Positions 11,518-24,200 of a stretch of 64,000 nt of DNA are shown here, piece after piece. The position numbers were made by a program, and so were the translations under genes. Numbering within the stretch: position 1 is the stretch's first letter; each line of letters begins with the position of its first letter. This DNA is from Mauremys mutica (lineage: Eukaryota > Chordata > Testudines > Geoemydidae). Under the pieces are notes generated by a model that saw only the letters and a list, made by a program, of their open reading frames with translations, did not search any database and was not told where the DNA came from. The DNA is taken from NCBI RefSeq assembly GCF_020497125.1, contig NC_059072.1:75709697-75773696 (forward strand). The letters run 5' to 3'.

Positions 11518-12116
11518 TCAGGGAGGATGAGGCCCTGTTCCAGCAGCTGAGGTGTGAAAACCAAGGGAGGAGAAACTGGTTCTGTAATTGGCAAGCCATT
11601 CACAGTCTTTGTTTAGTCCTGAGCTGATGGTGTTAAATTTGCAGATGAACTGGAGCTCAGCAGTTTCTCTTTGAAGTCTGGTCCTAAAGTTTTTTTGCTG
11701 TAGGATGGCCACCTTAAAATCTGCTATTGTGTGGCCAGGGAGGTTGAAGTGTTCTCCTACAGGTTTTTGTATATTGCCATTCCTAATGTCTGATTTGTGT
11801 CCATTTATCCTTTTCCTTAGAGACTGTCCAGTTTGGCCGATGTACATAGCAGAGGGGCATTGCTGGCATATGATGGCATATATTACATTGGTGGACGTGC
11901 AGGTGAATGAACCGGTGATGGTGTGGCTGATCTGGTTAGGTCTTGTGATGGTGTTGCTGGTGTAGATATGTGGGCAGAGTTGGCATCGAGGTTTGTTGCA
12001 TGGGTTGGTTCCTGGGCTAGAGTTACTATGGTGCGGTGTGCCGTTGCTGGTGAGAATATGCTTCAGGTTGTCAGGTTGTCTGTGGGCGAGAACTGGCCTG
12101 CCACCCAAGGCCTGTA
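11518..12116 (-). pseudogene. PLE protein fragment, GIY-YIG domain (left arm)
   Basis: On the minus strand this arm encodes an uninterrupted C-terminal PLE fragment. It has a cysteine-rich segment (CNKPRCQLCPHIYTS), then NVIYAIICQQCPSAMYIGQT, carrying the GIY-YIG-like core, and GQSLRKRINGHKSDIRNGN. It ends near FSSLGFHTSAAGTGPHPP. Known of the family: PLEs combine a reverse transcriptase with a GIY-YIG nuclease preceded by a zinc-finger-like cysteine motif. The reverse transcriptase is absent here by 5' truncation. The open frame continues at the 5' side, to 12396, only as antisense of the right arm. Confidence 0.85.
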
Positions 12117-12871
12117 GAGCCAGATGTGTACCCAGAAGCCTCCTACTGCAAGACAAACCCAAGAAAGAAACCAACAGGACTCCACTGGCCATCACATACA
12201 GTCCCCAGCTCAAACCCCTCCAACGCATCATCAGGGATCTACAACCCATCCTGGACAATGATCCCACACTTTCACAGGCCTTGGGTGGCAGGCCAGTCCT
12301 CGCCCACAGACAACCTGACAACCTGAAGCATATTCTCACCAGCAACTGCACACCACACCGTAGTAACTCTAGCCCAGGAACCAACCCATGCAACAAACCT
12401 CGATGCCAACTCTGCCCACATATCTACACCAGCGACACCATCACAGGACCTAACCAGATCAGCCACACCATCACCGGTTCATTCACCTGCACGCCCACCA
12501 ATGTAATATATGCCATCATATGCCAGCAATGCCCCTCTGCTATGTACATCGGCCAAACTGGACAGTCTCTAAGGAAAAAGATAAATGGACACAAATCAGA
12601 CATTAGGAATGGCAATATACAAAAACCTGTAGGAGAACACTTCAACCTCCCTGGCCACACAATAGCAGATTTTAAGGTGGCCATCCTACAGCAAAAAAAC
12701 TTTAGGACCAGACTTCAAAGAGAAACTGCTGAGCTCCAGTTCATCTGCAAATTTAACACCATCAGTTTAGGACTAAACAAAGACTGTGAATGGCTTGCCA
12801 ATTACAGAACCAGTTTCTCCTCCCTTGGTTTTCACACCTCAGCTGCTGGAACAGGGCCTCATCCTCCCTGA
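12117..12871 (+). pseudogene. PLE protein fragment, GIY-YIG domain (right arm)
   Basis: The frame runs without a stop from the junction (RARCVPRSLLLQDKPKKE) to the usual C terminus (TSAAGTGPHPP). It contains the cysteine motif CNKPRCQLCPHI, the core AMYIGQTGQSLRKKINGH and the following VGEHFNLPGHTIADFKVAIL. It starts about 50 codons further upstream than the left arm. The reverse transcriptase catalytic region is missing. A longer open frame from 11993 is partly antisense of the left arm and is not a real start. Confidence 0.85.
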
Positions 12872-13046
12872 TTGATCTAACCTCGTTATCTCTAGCTTGC
12901 TTCTTGCTTGCTTATATATACACACCTGCCCCTGAAATTTCCACTGCTTGCATCCGAAGAAGTGGGTATTCACCCACGAAAGCTCATGCTGCAAAACGTC
13001 TGTTAGTCTATAAGGTGCCACAGGATACTTTGCTAACCTTAGGTTT

Positions 13047-15484
13047 GTTTTTTTTTTCCTCTCTGGCTTGTCATTTTGCATTATTGCCTTGGCATCATTT
13101 ATAATATAGCCGTTACTGATCTAAAGAAATAATAATAAAAAATTCCCCAGATTTAATAAAATATGTTACTCAGTCCTTGTTTCTGCAGACTTCATGTTGG
13201 TGGACTCTTGGGCTTGCATTGATCCCACTACAGGTCAGGGACTGTACTGTGTAATCATATATTTAGAACACATGCTTTTGATAATGAAAATCCATTCCGA
13301 ACTACCCCATTACATGCAGTGAATGACTTTTAGTTGTAAAATGTCACCGGACCTCTTGCCAATTCTTTTAATCTAAACAAAAACTGCACATGGAAGTCAA
13401 TAAACTGTGGTACGCAAGCTTTGTGTGCTACATAGGCTTTTGTGTTTGCAGAAGTAAACAAAAGATACGGAGCATTACTGTCAACTGGGGATTTGTGTAG
13501 TCCCTTGATGTACCTTGTATTCAGAGCTAGTCAGCTGGGAATTAATTTTTCCAGAAGTTATAAACCTGTACAAAACTCTGAAAGTGCTGAAACAAATGCA
13601 TTCAGATATATACTGCATGCATTTCCTGATGCTGCAGTCCTTCTCCTGACTCGCCACTCCTCTGAGTGGGAGCAGTAGGGGACCTGCAATCTCCCCTCAC
13701 TCGTGAATAGATGCTTCTTTGTCCTCTTCACTTCCAAGTGGCTGGTACTGCTGTTCCCCAAACCTCCCAGGCCCCCTTCTTCTTACAAACCCTGAGTGAG
13801 AACAGGAGGATTGGGACCTATTGGCCTGCTTTTGAGAGCTGCTGATCTCCTGTAGCTCCGTTTTGATTTCAGTGGGACTTGCAGGGTGCTCAATGCTTTT
13901 GAAAATGAGACCATATTCAGTACCTATTGTGTTATGTGTAGAGCTTTCAAAAGTTGACACAATTACAGGTACAGCAGAAACAAATCTCTTAATGCCAATT
14001 TAATAACACAGTGTGGGTTTTTAAAAAAAGATTAATCTCTCACCATGCAAAATTGTAAGTTTTTTTTGGATAAAGTTGTTTTCTTTAATACAGAATCCTT
14101 ATTACATTTGCTGCAATTGCTGCTGAGTTGTGCATTGCTTTGTCCTCTCACTTGCAAGTTCAAACTAATATTTTGGAGGTGGGAAAAAAGAAACAACTCC
14201 TTTGATAAACTAGTAATCAAATCTATAACGAGAGATGTATTTTTGATCTGAGCAGAGGACGTGCAGAAACAAGAAGCTTCAGTTTAACAAAGTGGTCAGT
14301 TTGCTGGATGATGGTTGTTCCTATCTTTGGCATTAAAGTTTTGTACTGTGTGTGTTAAGATGAAAAACTATGGAGTGTTCTCTCACTCCTGCCGTTGGCT
14401 AGGGATCTCTTTTGAAGCATGGGGTAAGAATATACTTTCAGGGGATTTGCACAGTTGATTCTTATTTTTCATTCTGAGGTTATATACCAACTACCAATAT
14501 TAAAAACAGTGTGGCTTTTTTTCAGTCTTGTTTAATGTGTAGGGTATTGGTGGACTGGCTACTTGTCACAGACAGTCAAATAAACTTGGCTTTCTTCATA
14601 ATAAAGTGTATGTAACATTTTTAAATTGACGACATATAATATTTTTGTCATTGCCAAACTCCTGAGAGCAGTACTAATGGTGGGATAATATGACTTCAGT
14701 AGCTTTTGGTGTTCCCCTGATGCTTGAAAAATATTTAACAATTCAAGTAGCAAGTGTTTATCACCAAACTTATTGAAAGATTAAACAGCTATGTTTTAGC
14801 ATGTTTTAAGAACATATTAGATGACATTTACTCTCTGTTTAAGTAAACACTGTATTTGCATAATGGAAAAGGCCTTTTAAACTCCTTAGAATTTTGAAAT
14901 CTGGTAATTTCCTTGTGCAAAATGTTTGTAATTAAATATTATTTATATTTTGTATGTTTGTGAAGGGAATCTCAGGCCACTAAGTGTTTCATAATGAAAG
15001 TGGGAGAGGGTCAGACGGGTAGCTATATACTTTTACAGGGGCATAAAGCCATATTTACCTTTTACAGACATACTGCTGTCAAGGTTTCAATTCTAAATTT
15101 GTTCATGAAATAGAAGAGTCACCCAGGGGACCAGTCCTCTTGCTATGGGTCACAAAAGAAAACAACAGCACGGGATTAAGAATGTAATGGGTTAAAGTTA
15201 TCCCTGGTATAACTCCTCTGAAGTAAGTGGAGTTGCGTCAGAGATGAATTCAGTGTTGTGTGTGTAAAATTTTGTCCTAGTATTTTGCCTAAAATGTATA
15301 TACTTCTCTTCATAAATGATTCTACTGTTTGTATTACATGCTAAGTAGCAAATCATGGATTTGTATGCCTATCCCCTCCATCCAAAAGAAGATCTTTTTT
15401 ACCAATATTTTCAAACACAAATACCTAACGTTAAACTCCTGATGTTGTATTTAGGGACATAAATGGCTTGTTTATCAGAAGTGC
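13047..15484. other. Intronic sequence without a recognised element
   Basis: AT-rich. A block around 13855-13915 (CAGTGGGACTTGCAGGGTGC, then TGAAAATGAGACC) looks like a short old amniote repeat. I recognise no gene or ncRNA. Confidence 0.45.
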
Positions 15485-15615
15485 TGAGTAGAGCTGATCA
15501 AAATATTTTGACTAAACATTTGTCTGTTGAAAAATGCCACTTTTGTCAAAACTGAAATATTTTGTGGAAATATATCTGGTCCAGGATCTGGCTGGACAAG
15601 AGACTGATACTGTAA

Positions 15616-15748
15616 CCTAGTGGAGTGGTTGGGGCTCTGGCTTAGGAATGTAGACGATCCAGATTCAAGTGCCTATTTTGAATCAAACAGGGACTTGAAC
15701 CTAAGTTTCACAGATTCCTAGTCTAGAGTCCTAACCATCAGGCCCTAG
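15616..15748. repeat. Palindromic tRNA-like repeat
   Basis: The left half reads CCTAGTGGAGTGGTTGGGGC and CCAGATTCAAGTGCC. The right half reads AGGGACTTGAACCTAAG and CCTAACCATCAGGCCCTAG, close to the reverse complement. Each half looks like a tRNA-type A box and B box (GATTCAAGT / ACTTGAACC). It could be a SINE head duplicated in inverse, or a foldback DNA element with tRNA-like ends. Confidence 0.6.
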
Positions 15749-15979
15749 AATCTCTCATATTTCACAATTTTTTTTGCAAGGTCTCATTGACGTTCTGCAT
15801 CAAAACGAAAACAAATTGTGAAACCTCTAAAAGTTATTTTCCAGCCTGCCTGAATGCTGAATACTCACATCTCCCTCTGCATTGGATCCTTGCACCATTG
15901 TAAATTACAGATAACTAAAGCGGCCAGGCATAGTTTGTGTCTTCCCGAGGCCAATGTAGTTGGCAACAGAATCAGAAGA

Positions 15980-18790
15980 ACAAAAAAGCAAGTATACTAG
16001 AGACCAGATTGCTTACGTATATGTATGGCACTTTGTTCAAATGAGATCTGAATAAAACTCAAGTGAATGGGGTACAGTGTTCTGCTAATCTTTCTGTGGA
16101 TCCTTCTGATCCACCCAGAATACCACATCTTGGATGGATGATCTTTTTCTGCCTTGAGTGCTTCTGCCATCAACTTTCCCATCTAGCATGTTTCTGGGTA
16201 CATTACCTGCTGAAACTTTTTTAAAATGTGCAATGCAATTCAAACCTTTCTTTTAATAAGATCTCTGAGTAGTGTTTGCTGCATTCTAATACTTTTTAGC
16301 TGGTTACGTGATGTATCCAGGATATTTTCAGAATTCTTCTATCACACCATAATTCAAAGGCTTGTAGTTTCTTTATTGTTGATTGTTGGATTGTCCATGT
16401 TTCACAGCCATAATTTAACACAGACCAATTTCAAGTTGAGTCAGAATTTAGTTTATGTCCCTTCTCGTGAGATGTTTATTCTTCCAGAATATGTGTTTCA
16501 TTCTTACTATTCTGGTGTTGACTTCAGTATCTGATCTTCCATCTTCTGTAATGAAGCTTCCTAAGTAGCAATAATTTCTCACTTGCTGTATGGCTGAGCT
16601 GTTCATTGGCATCTTGCATGTTTTTCCCAGCATCCTGGCATATCATCATTTTTTGTCTTGTCCACATTTAACTCCAGACAATATTCTTTGCCATATTCAT
16701 ATATGATGTCCACTAACTTCATCAGACCTTCTTCTGAATCAGCCCAACAGCATTGTCATCTGCATGCTGCAAATGTTATTCACCCATTTCCAATTCATCT
16801 TAATATTTATCTTCTGTTTCTTCAATTAATTTAATCAAACACTTGCTATAAATGCTGAATAAAGTTGGTGACATTATATAACCCTGTCTCCATCCTCTCC
16901 TGATCTCTATTAGATTTTCATTTTCATATCCCATTATAATTGCCTTCTGATTCCAATATAATTGTTTTATTACTTGGCGTTCTTATCCATCAATCCCTAC
17001 GGAGCTTAATATGTTGAGCAATTTGTAGTGGTAGATTCTTGCATATGATTTTTGAAAGTCAATGAAATGCAAGTATACTGATTTCCTCATTTCAACTGAT
17101 TTTTCTAATATGACCTTCAAGTTCATAGTGGCGTTTATTGTGCCCTTTCCGTGTTTGAAGCCAGATTGATGTTTGCTTATTTCCTTATCAGTCTTTCCTG
17201 GTATTTGGTCTTGAAAAACTTGCAAAAGTATCTTAGACGCATAAGATACCAGGCTGATGGTTCTGTTGTCTTTACAATCCATAGAATTGTTCCTTGTGGG
17301 GGATTTGGATAAATGGTGAGTTTGTAACATCTTCTGGAAATTCTTCTGTTTCAAACATTCTTCATTACCTCTGACAGGGCTTCCAAATCTTCATCCTCTA
17401 TGCCTTTTAACAATTCAGCTGGTCTTCTGTCACATCACAGAGCCATGATTTCTTCATCCATTATTGGTGGGCTTACGTGATTAGTATCTAGTGCAGGTTT
17501 TTCAGGCCTATCATCACCAAGCAGTTCCTTGATATATTTTCACCGTCTTTAGGGCCTGTCGAATACTGTCCATTTTTGTCCTTAAGGGTTGTATTAATCA
17601 TGTTTCTTCTGCAATTGAAAGCCCTTATCTTTTGATTAATCTTACTTGGTTCTCTTTATCCAGTTCAATTTCTTGCATTTCTCATTCAGGCATTCAGACT
17701 TTGTTAATCTGCATTTATTGTTTATTATTTTATTTCATCTTTGATATTCCTTTTTTCCCTGTTGACAGTCTTTGTGCTCTTTACTTTCTTTTGACTGTCA
17801 GAGCAATAATTTAATCTATTATCCAGGGTTTTTTCTTAGGCAGTAACTTCTTCCCTACATATTTATCTGCAGCTTTTTTGATAGCATCTTACAGATGTTC
17901 CCAAACCACGTGGTCTTTGTTTTCATTAATGATCCACAACACTACTTCTTGGTAGTGAATCATGAGATACAAGTCTTCAGTACTTCAAGGTTCCATCTCT
18001 CTGTAACTTTTACAGTTTGATATTCAGTCTCATCAATATCAATCAATGATCTGATCCACAATCCTCACTTGGCATAACCTTAACCGTCCAAACACCATTT
18101 CTATTCCTATGATTGAACACGATAAAAATCAATTTGGTTTTTATACATTCCCCCCGGCGATTCTCATGTATGCCTTGTGCTTCTCTTTTGTTCAGAATAA
18201 GTATTGCAGATAATGAGGTAATGTTTATTGCAGAATTATATAAATCTTTCTCTTCTGTCATTTCTTTCAACAAGGCCAAATGGGCCAACTGCCAAACATA
18301 TTTCCTTTCCTACTTTTGCGTTCCGGTCTCCCATAAGAATTACCACTCTTTTTCTTTCCACCACTGATTTCTATTGCCTCCTCAATGTTTTCTTAGACTT
18401 TTTTGATATCCTCATCAGAATCTACAGTTGTTGGAGCATAAACTTGAATAATCATTTTATCCATTGGACCTGCTTTTTTCACTATTATCATTACATGTCA
18501 GATGATAGATTCTCTTGTCAGTCCTTCCAGCTATAGTTCTATCTACTAAAATTACCACTCCATTCCTATTTTGACATCCACCTGTACTAATAACTCTGTA
18601 TTCTGTGCTGCTTGGAAGACTTGTGACAAAGTCCAGAACATCTCACTTAGTCCCATTATTTTAAAGTCTAGCTTTATCATTTCTTTGCACATGTTTTTGG
18701 CTCGCTTCCTGGTTTGCAAATTCCACATGTCCGGCCATGTGGGGCATCAGTTTGACATGCAATCTGATTTACCTTTACTGCAGTTGAGTA
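15980..18790 (-). mobile_element. RTE-like non-LTR retrotransposon relic
   Basis: Minus-strand pieces appear in protein order. An endonuclease remnant ends in a GSDH motif at about 18043-18054. Next comes a reverse transcriptase segment with NRTISLVSYASKILLQVF, then KHQSGFKHGKGT and SVYLHFIDFQKSY (16983-17300). A downstream segment has VRNYCYLGSFITEDGRSDTE (about 16520-16580), and a C-terminal piece ends at about 15997. The motif style differs from the CR1 copies and fits RTE-clade LINEs best. Stops and frameshifts are frequent, so the copy is dead. The clade name is my judgement from motifs. Confidence 0.7.
16983..17354 (-). pseudogene. Reverse transcriptase fragment of the RTE-like element
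   Basis: A 123-codon open piece holds the fingers/palm start (NRTISLVSYASKILLQVF), the Q-S-G-F-K-H-G-K-G-T block and the motif-A region (LHFIDFQKSYARI). Where active elements usually have an F/Y-x-D-x-x-K-A-F-D type motif, this has IDFQKSYAR, so the second acidic residue position is altered. The fragment is inactive. Confidence 0.7.
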
Positions 18791-20640
18791 ATACTAGGTC
18801 GGGTTATCATGGTATAACTTTGAAGCTAATACTCCATAAGGGCCCCAAGATTCAAGTGCAGCCAGATTTTTTTCGGTTTGGAACCCTAGCCTTTAGCCAA
18901 AAGGTTTAACCCACAAGGCAGCAAGGATTTTGGCAGGCATAATTTTCCCCCAAAGTACATTGAATGATCTGTGGTGCTGATTCCCATCATCGAGCATTGC
19001 GACAGTTAGCAAAATTCTTCCATTAACTCCAATTAGAGTTTATGGTGCTCAGAGCATCTGAAACTCAGACCACTCATTTAAGTGCCTAACTTCAGGCAGT
19101 CAAGTTTCAGTATGTTGAAGTTTGATTCTTAGTAGCCTATGTTAAGATTATGACACAATCAGATTCCAAATTATGGCTGGTATTCCATCTATAATGCATG
19201 CAACTCTGCCTTTTTTTTACATAATTACATGTTCTACAGATGGATTGCATACAGAGTTGTGGGAACTAACTTTGAAGGATGGGGGGTAGTGGGGAGCATG
19301 TCCAAACCTCAGACCAGGAGGGCATGATCCAGGATCTTTTAAAAATTTGGCCATCAACAATATTGGTGTTGGGGTTTGTTTTTTTTAAATTTCCTGGCTT
19401 CTGCTTGTTTTGTTTTCCAGCTGTAATGCTACATGATTACATATACACTTTTCACGGCTTGGCAATTCTAAACATTAACCTATCTGGACAGTTGTATTTT
19501 TTTTCTTTATAATATTACAACTGTGTGTTGGCTTTGTATTGAACCAGTGAATTGTGATCTAAAGTGGCAGGCATTAATTGCATGAACAGAACAGTGTTAG
19601 CACATATAGTTTTATTTCTTTTCCCAGCTCCAATCTGAGTTGAGTGGGAGAGACAGGGAAATATACCTGCAGACCTGAAGCTGGCTATTTTTTTTTTGGG
19701 TCAATTGTCAAGAGGTAATTTTCTTAGCTTATCACCTTATGTCCTTTTAAAACAAACAACCCCCCTGATGCTTCTATAGGCAGGCAGGCAATACAGATGG
19801 AGAAGAGGAGCATTCTCTGTATTTTTGTTCTCAGGCTTATAGAAAACTAATTAAAAATGCATTTGGGGAAATGGTAGTAAATAAAACTTGCCAGAAGGAT
19901 ACATATTTTCATTGAATTTGTTCACTTTGTGTTTCTAAATGTCAGAGAGCTTATGTACTACTTGTGATAGAAATTGTAAGGCTTGTATAGACATATGCAG
20001 TCCACCTTATAAGCCTGTGGGCTTGATTGTGTTGTGCAAAAGAAAGAGCTTCAGTGACACCAAAGATCTTGCTTCTCTCCTCCCTATAAAGTATGAAAAT
20101 AGATTCCCACAATAACAAACCCTTAGAAGTAAGTGAAAAAGAATATTGATGTAATAAAGGAATCAAGCAGAGGAAAAGGTCTGTGTAAATTCTCTTCCTC
20201 CCTGAAAAAAAACCCCTTTTTTTTTCTTTTACCCTGTATGTGTGTTAATCTCTGGACTCTTGTGCTATTGCAGAGCACAACAATGAGACGTGCATCAGGA
20301 GCAATTACATTTTGTTAGCAAGACTGTTTATTTTTAAACGTTGATATAGATTATAGCTCCATCTGACTTGGAGACTCTTCTCTTAAAAGGCATTATGAAA
20401 AGTGGAAAAACACCACCACAGAACAGCTCTTGTGAGTTTTAAAATAGTAGTAATGCCGGGTTCAATCTTCTCCTAAGTACAGTGTTTGCTTCTTTGGACT
20501 ATTTTATCTCTAAAATCTGGTTTCTTATAACTAGAAGTCTAGGGGAAACTCAACATTAGCAATTTTGTAGTCTTTTACTGTTTAATTCATTCACGATGCA
20601 CAGATACTCCGTTCATTATTATTATTGTTTTACATTACAG
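18791..20640. other. Intronic sequence without a recognised element
   Basis: AT-rich, with T runs at about 19210, 19380, 19500 and 19690. I recognise no gene. Confidence 0.45.
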
Positions 20641-20775
20641 CAGCACCTGCAGACCCCTAGAAGGTTTGGGATCCATTGTGCTCAGTGCAGCACAAACACA
20701 CACAAACGAAACGTGTATGTGGACACAAATACACATCACAGCCTTTTTCCAAAGATCTTGCAATCTAAGATGACC
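20641..20775 (-). repeat. MIR/CORE-SINE-like fragment
   Basis: The block CAGCACCTGCAGACCCCTAG, GGATCCATTGTGCTCAGTG and the later TTGCAATCTAAGATGAC follows the order of the fuller copies at 46560 and 46860. It is diverged. Confidence 0.55.
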
Positions 20776-20950
20776 AGTGCGATGTGAAGGGTCATGAGAA
20801 AAGGATAAAACTTGTACATTTTACTTGTCTTCTAAATTACAAATCCTCTTATTATAAATAGAGGTCTAACTGTTCCCATCTGCCCTCCATGTTAGTGTAG
20901 TTACCTGATCCATGTAAACAAACAGGGTAGTACAGACATATTAATATTAG

Positions 20951-21259
20951 TATTGCCAACCCCAAACACACCAAATTCATAAATCAGGACTGCCAAAATC
21001 CTGAGATTGGCTAAAAAAAAAAATCAAATTTTAAAAATAATAGTGTTGAGCTCTTTGTTTTATTTGTTTTCTGGTTTTTGAGCCTTTAGAGTACATGTGA
21101 TTTTAAACTTTAATCCACCTGCATGAGGGCTAGAAACTTTTTTTATTTAAAAGTTGAACTTCTCATGTAATGTTGAACTTGTCTCCAGGGGCTGTGGCGT
21201 GAAGAAAAACATCCAATATTGTAAGACTGAAGATAAAATTGTACGAGCTGGCAACACCG
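20951..21259. mobile_element. Non-autonomous DNA element with GTTGCCA-type inverted ends
   Basis: It begins TATTGCCAACCCCAAAC and ends GAGCTGGCAACACCG, imperfect inverted ends. It contains CCTGAGATTGGC, a run of A and the GTCTCCAGGGGCTGTGGCGT block, a pattern common in turtles. I could not fix a target duplication, so the superfamily is open. Confidence 0.5.
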
Positions 21260-24200
21260 TTGACCCATATTTCTTCACTTAAAACAAACCAAACAACCAC
21301 AATCCACTTTTAACCTACACGTTGGAATCTTTTCCAAAGCACCTAATTTCCTAATCAATTTATTGTCCTGTCAATTCAGTGCTGGCTGCTGTGAGGATCC
21401 TGCAGGCCATGCCTCTTAAATCCCTCACCTTATGGCACAGAAATGTAGACACCTGCACTATTGGTCTCAAATAACTCTTTCTATGAAGGAATCACCCTGC
21501 TAAGAGTGAGAAAAGAGGGAAAAAAACCCCAGCATGGCTGCAAGGATTGCTCGTCAGCAGTCTGGGACTGCTGTGTAGCAGTAGAAAGGTTGGCGTGTCC
21601 TTACTCTGAATTTAGTCTCCAAGGCTCTGCAGTACCCAGATGGTTCCTCTATGGTCTGCTGGACTGATTATAACTCCTGCTATCAAGTGACATAATGTAT
21701 GTAGATACAAGTGTCAGTGTAGTTTCTGCACTAATACCTGCCAGGTTCATGCCCCTGACTGCAGATCTGCTTCCAGTATATAAGCGATGTACCCATGTAG
21801 CAGATAAATTAATGTCTCTTTTTTTGGTTACGTCCTGGCTTCCAATTTAAAGAAAGTTAGTATGAAGTGAGAAAGGCATTCCGAGGTAGCTGTAATGTAT
21901 GTAAGTTAATGAAACTATGTTAATAAAAGCAATACTCTTTGGTATATTCCTGAGTGTTTCACTTACGCTTGTAGTTTCAGATATACCTGTGTGTAGTAAA
22001 GCTGCTATTTGTATTATTATTTTTTAAAATAAAAACAATCTCTCTTTACATTTGATTAAGAAAAACTCTTATGGGGAAGAGAATTGGAATACATCACTAA
22101 ACCTAGCCAGTGACTAGTATTGTGAAGTATGAGGACGATAGGGGCAATGCAGAAATAATTAGAAAAAATCAAGAAGCCTTTTATACTGATTGAAAAGCTG
22201 AGCATGTGATTTGAAAGCCAGAAATTTGGGAACCTATCCAGGATAACCATTGCAATATTAATCAGCAGAGCAATGTAAATCTCCTGTTACAGTAGCTGTT
22301 GAACCTGCCCCCTTCCCCAATTGTATGCAGTCTTTGTGCATGTCCTTATAAGTTTTGACAGTTTAATGAAAAATGAAATATCTGAAAATCTTATTTGATA
22401 TGTGACCTTGCATTCTGTGGCACTAGGTGGTTAGCAACCAATGTACTGCCTCAAAGGGATAATACATTCATGTCTTAATGCATTTGTTTGTTTTACTTGT
22501 GGCAAGGCAGACAGTTTCAAACCCTAAGAGGGACTTTCTTTTAGTCAATTTGTCCGTCAGAAGGAATGTACTATGCTACTTCATCCTCTGGGCTTTGGTA
22601 CATTATTTTCATTAAATGTCACAATATGGTGATACACAAACCACTTGAAATGAACAAATTTGGTCAAAAGAGACATTAATTTAAAATATTATTGCTTATG
22701 TGAAATGCACATCGCTGCTAGATTAATCCAAAAGCCATCTTGCTTTACATCAGTTGACCTCTGCTTCCAAGTCTGCTCACTTGAGAATGTATAGGAAAAC
22801 ACAGAAAGGGGGCCTTACAATAAATCTTGAGGCTTTTATTTAACCACATAGTTTTGTGATTTCGAGGAAATCATAGGATTGCATAGCTTTTCATTGAATG
22901 TTTCTGGGAAACTCAATTTGCTGTACATTCAAACAAATATATAAAGCTATATTTTCCCCACTTATTCTTTGTGCTGGTAATATTGGTGGCTGGAGAAGTT
23001 AAGTGCATCACATTTTCTATTTATAGTTTGTTGGTATAAAATAGTAGGTTAATACATTCTGCCATTAATTGACTAGTTGCAGATAATTGCAAGTTATATG
23101 AACTACTAGGAAAATGTAGACTACTTTTGAAAACCTAATCAAATGTACTGTAAACATCTTGCTGACGTAATCACAATTTTAGCAAATGCTGTGTTCCTCT
23201 TCTCCGGTGGACCTTAAGGCTGAAGGCAGGGCTTTTTTTAATGAGGGACCCCATTTTCTAAATGTTATCCTGCTGTGGAGGAAAATATTCTGTACTGAAA
23301 TCAATGATACTCTTCCTATCTAAGAACTCAGTTCCATTTAAATCCAAGTCTGACCAGATCAATACCAAACTTCTTTAATTAAGGAGACAACACTTGACTG
23401 TAAGTGAAAAGAGTTTGTAGGCTGATCTTGTTAGTTCTTGGCTAAAGTTTGCATCACAAAATATGCTTCAATCAATATCTGATCTCTGTTCTCAGTGTTT
23501 AGTACAGGAATCAATGGAATAAATGGAAAAAATGGAATAAAGGAAGAATATCTGGAGGAGAGCAAAAATAACTGTTGCAAAAAAGGGTAGGCTGATTAAA
23601 CAAGTGTTATACTTAAACTGTCAATGCAGCAACAAAGAAGGGTCTTTGTTTTCTGACATGATAATGCATACTCTTCAATGTCCACTCTTAAGATCTGAAA
23701 ACTAGTGACCATAGTAGAAGGGAGAATATGAGTGTATTTTAGGTAATTTTTTCCTTACATGTAAAGAGGGAGACTTTTTCAACTGTAGTAGTCACAGGAA
23801 AATAAATAAAACAAACCTGGACTGTTAGGAAATGTGACTTCCTCACTAGTCTGAGTTAATCAACTTCCACATTAAATACAGTGATTGGGAGACCATAAGA
23901 ACTTCCCTTTTCCCATTTTACTGATACATCAGGTTCTTCCTCATTTCCTGATTGTCCAAACTTGTTTACTTTATTATTCTTGTTAGAGGGATATTAGTAG
24001 GGTTCAGTATCTCAGACATTTTTGAATCCTTAAATTTCATCCCCTTTCTTGCTGTCTCTCCAGTATTTCTTTCTCCCTATTTAGGTTTGTAAGAGGCCTT
24101 CTCAGTAGACAAACTCTTGGGCACCCCTCTGTTCATTCTGCCTGGCACTGCCTTATCTTTCCTTTAGAAGCCTTATCTGACTGTTACATTTTGTGTTTCC

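Larger units (their letters stand above)
11311..13034. mobile_element. Penelope-like element, two copies as an inverted palindrome, one insertion
   Basis: A minus-strand copy (11311 to about 12116) and a plus-strand copy (about 12117-13034) meet at their 5' sides, with tails pointing outward. The whole unit is flanked by a 12-bp duplication, AACCTTAGGTTT, at 11299-11310 and 13035-13046, so it entered as a single unit. The right arm reaches about 160 bases further 5' than the left, which gives the spacer. The left arm carries an extra tail of about 50 bases (ending, on the minus strand, CCCCTCTGATACTTG) that the right arm lacks. Both arms encode the same C-terminal region of a PLE protein with a GIY-YIG nuclease. 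The arms share protein variants (ADFKVAIL, KFNTIS) that differ from the copy at 49574 (ADLKVAIL, TFDTIS), so they are nearest relatives. Confidence 0.9.

Noticed and set aside
11993..12871. A 292-codon frame on + and its twin on minus (11518-12396)
   Set aside because: Each joins antisense of one PLE arm to the sense of the other. Only the sense parts correspond to a protein.
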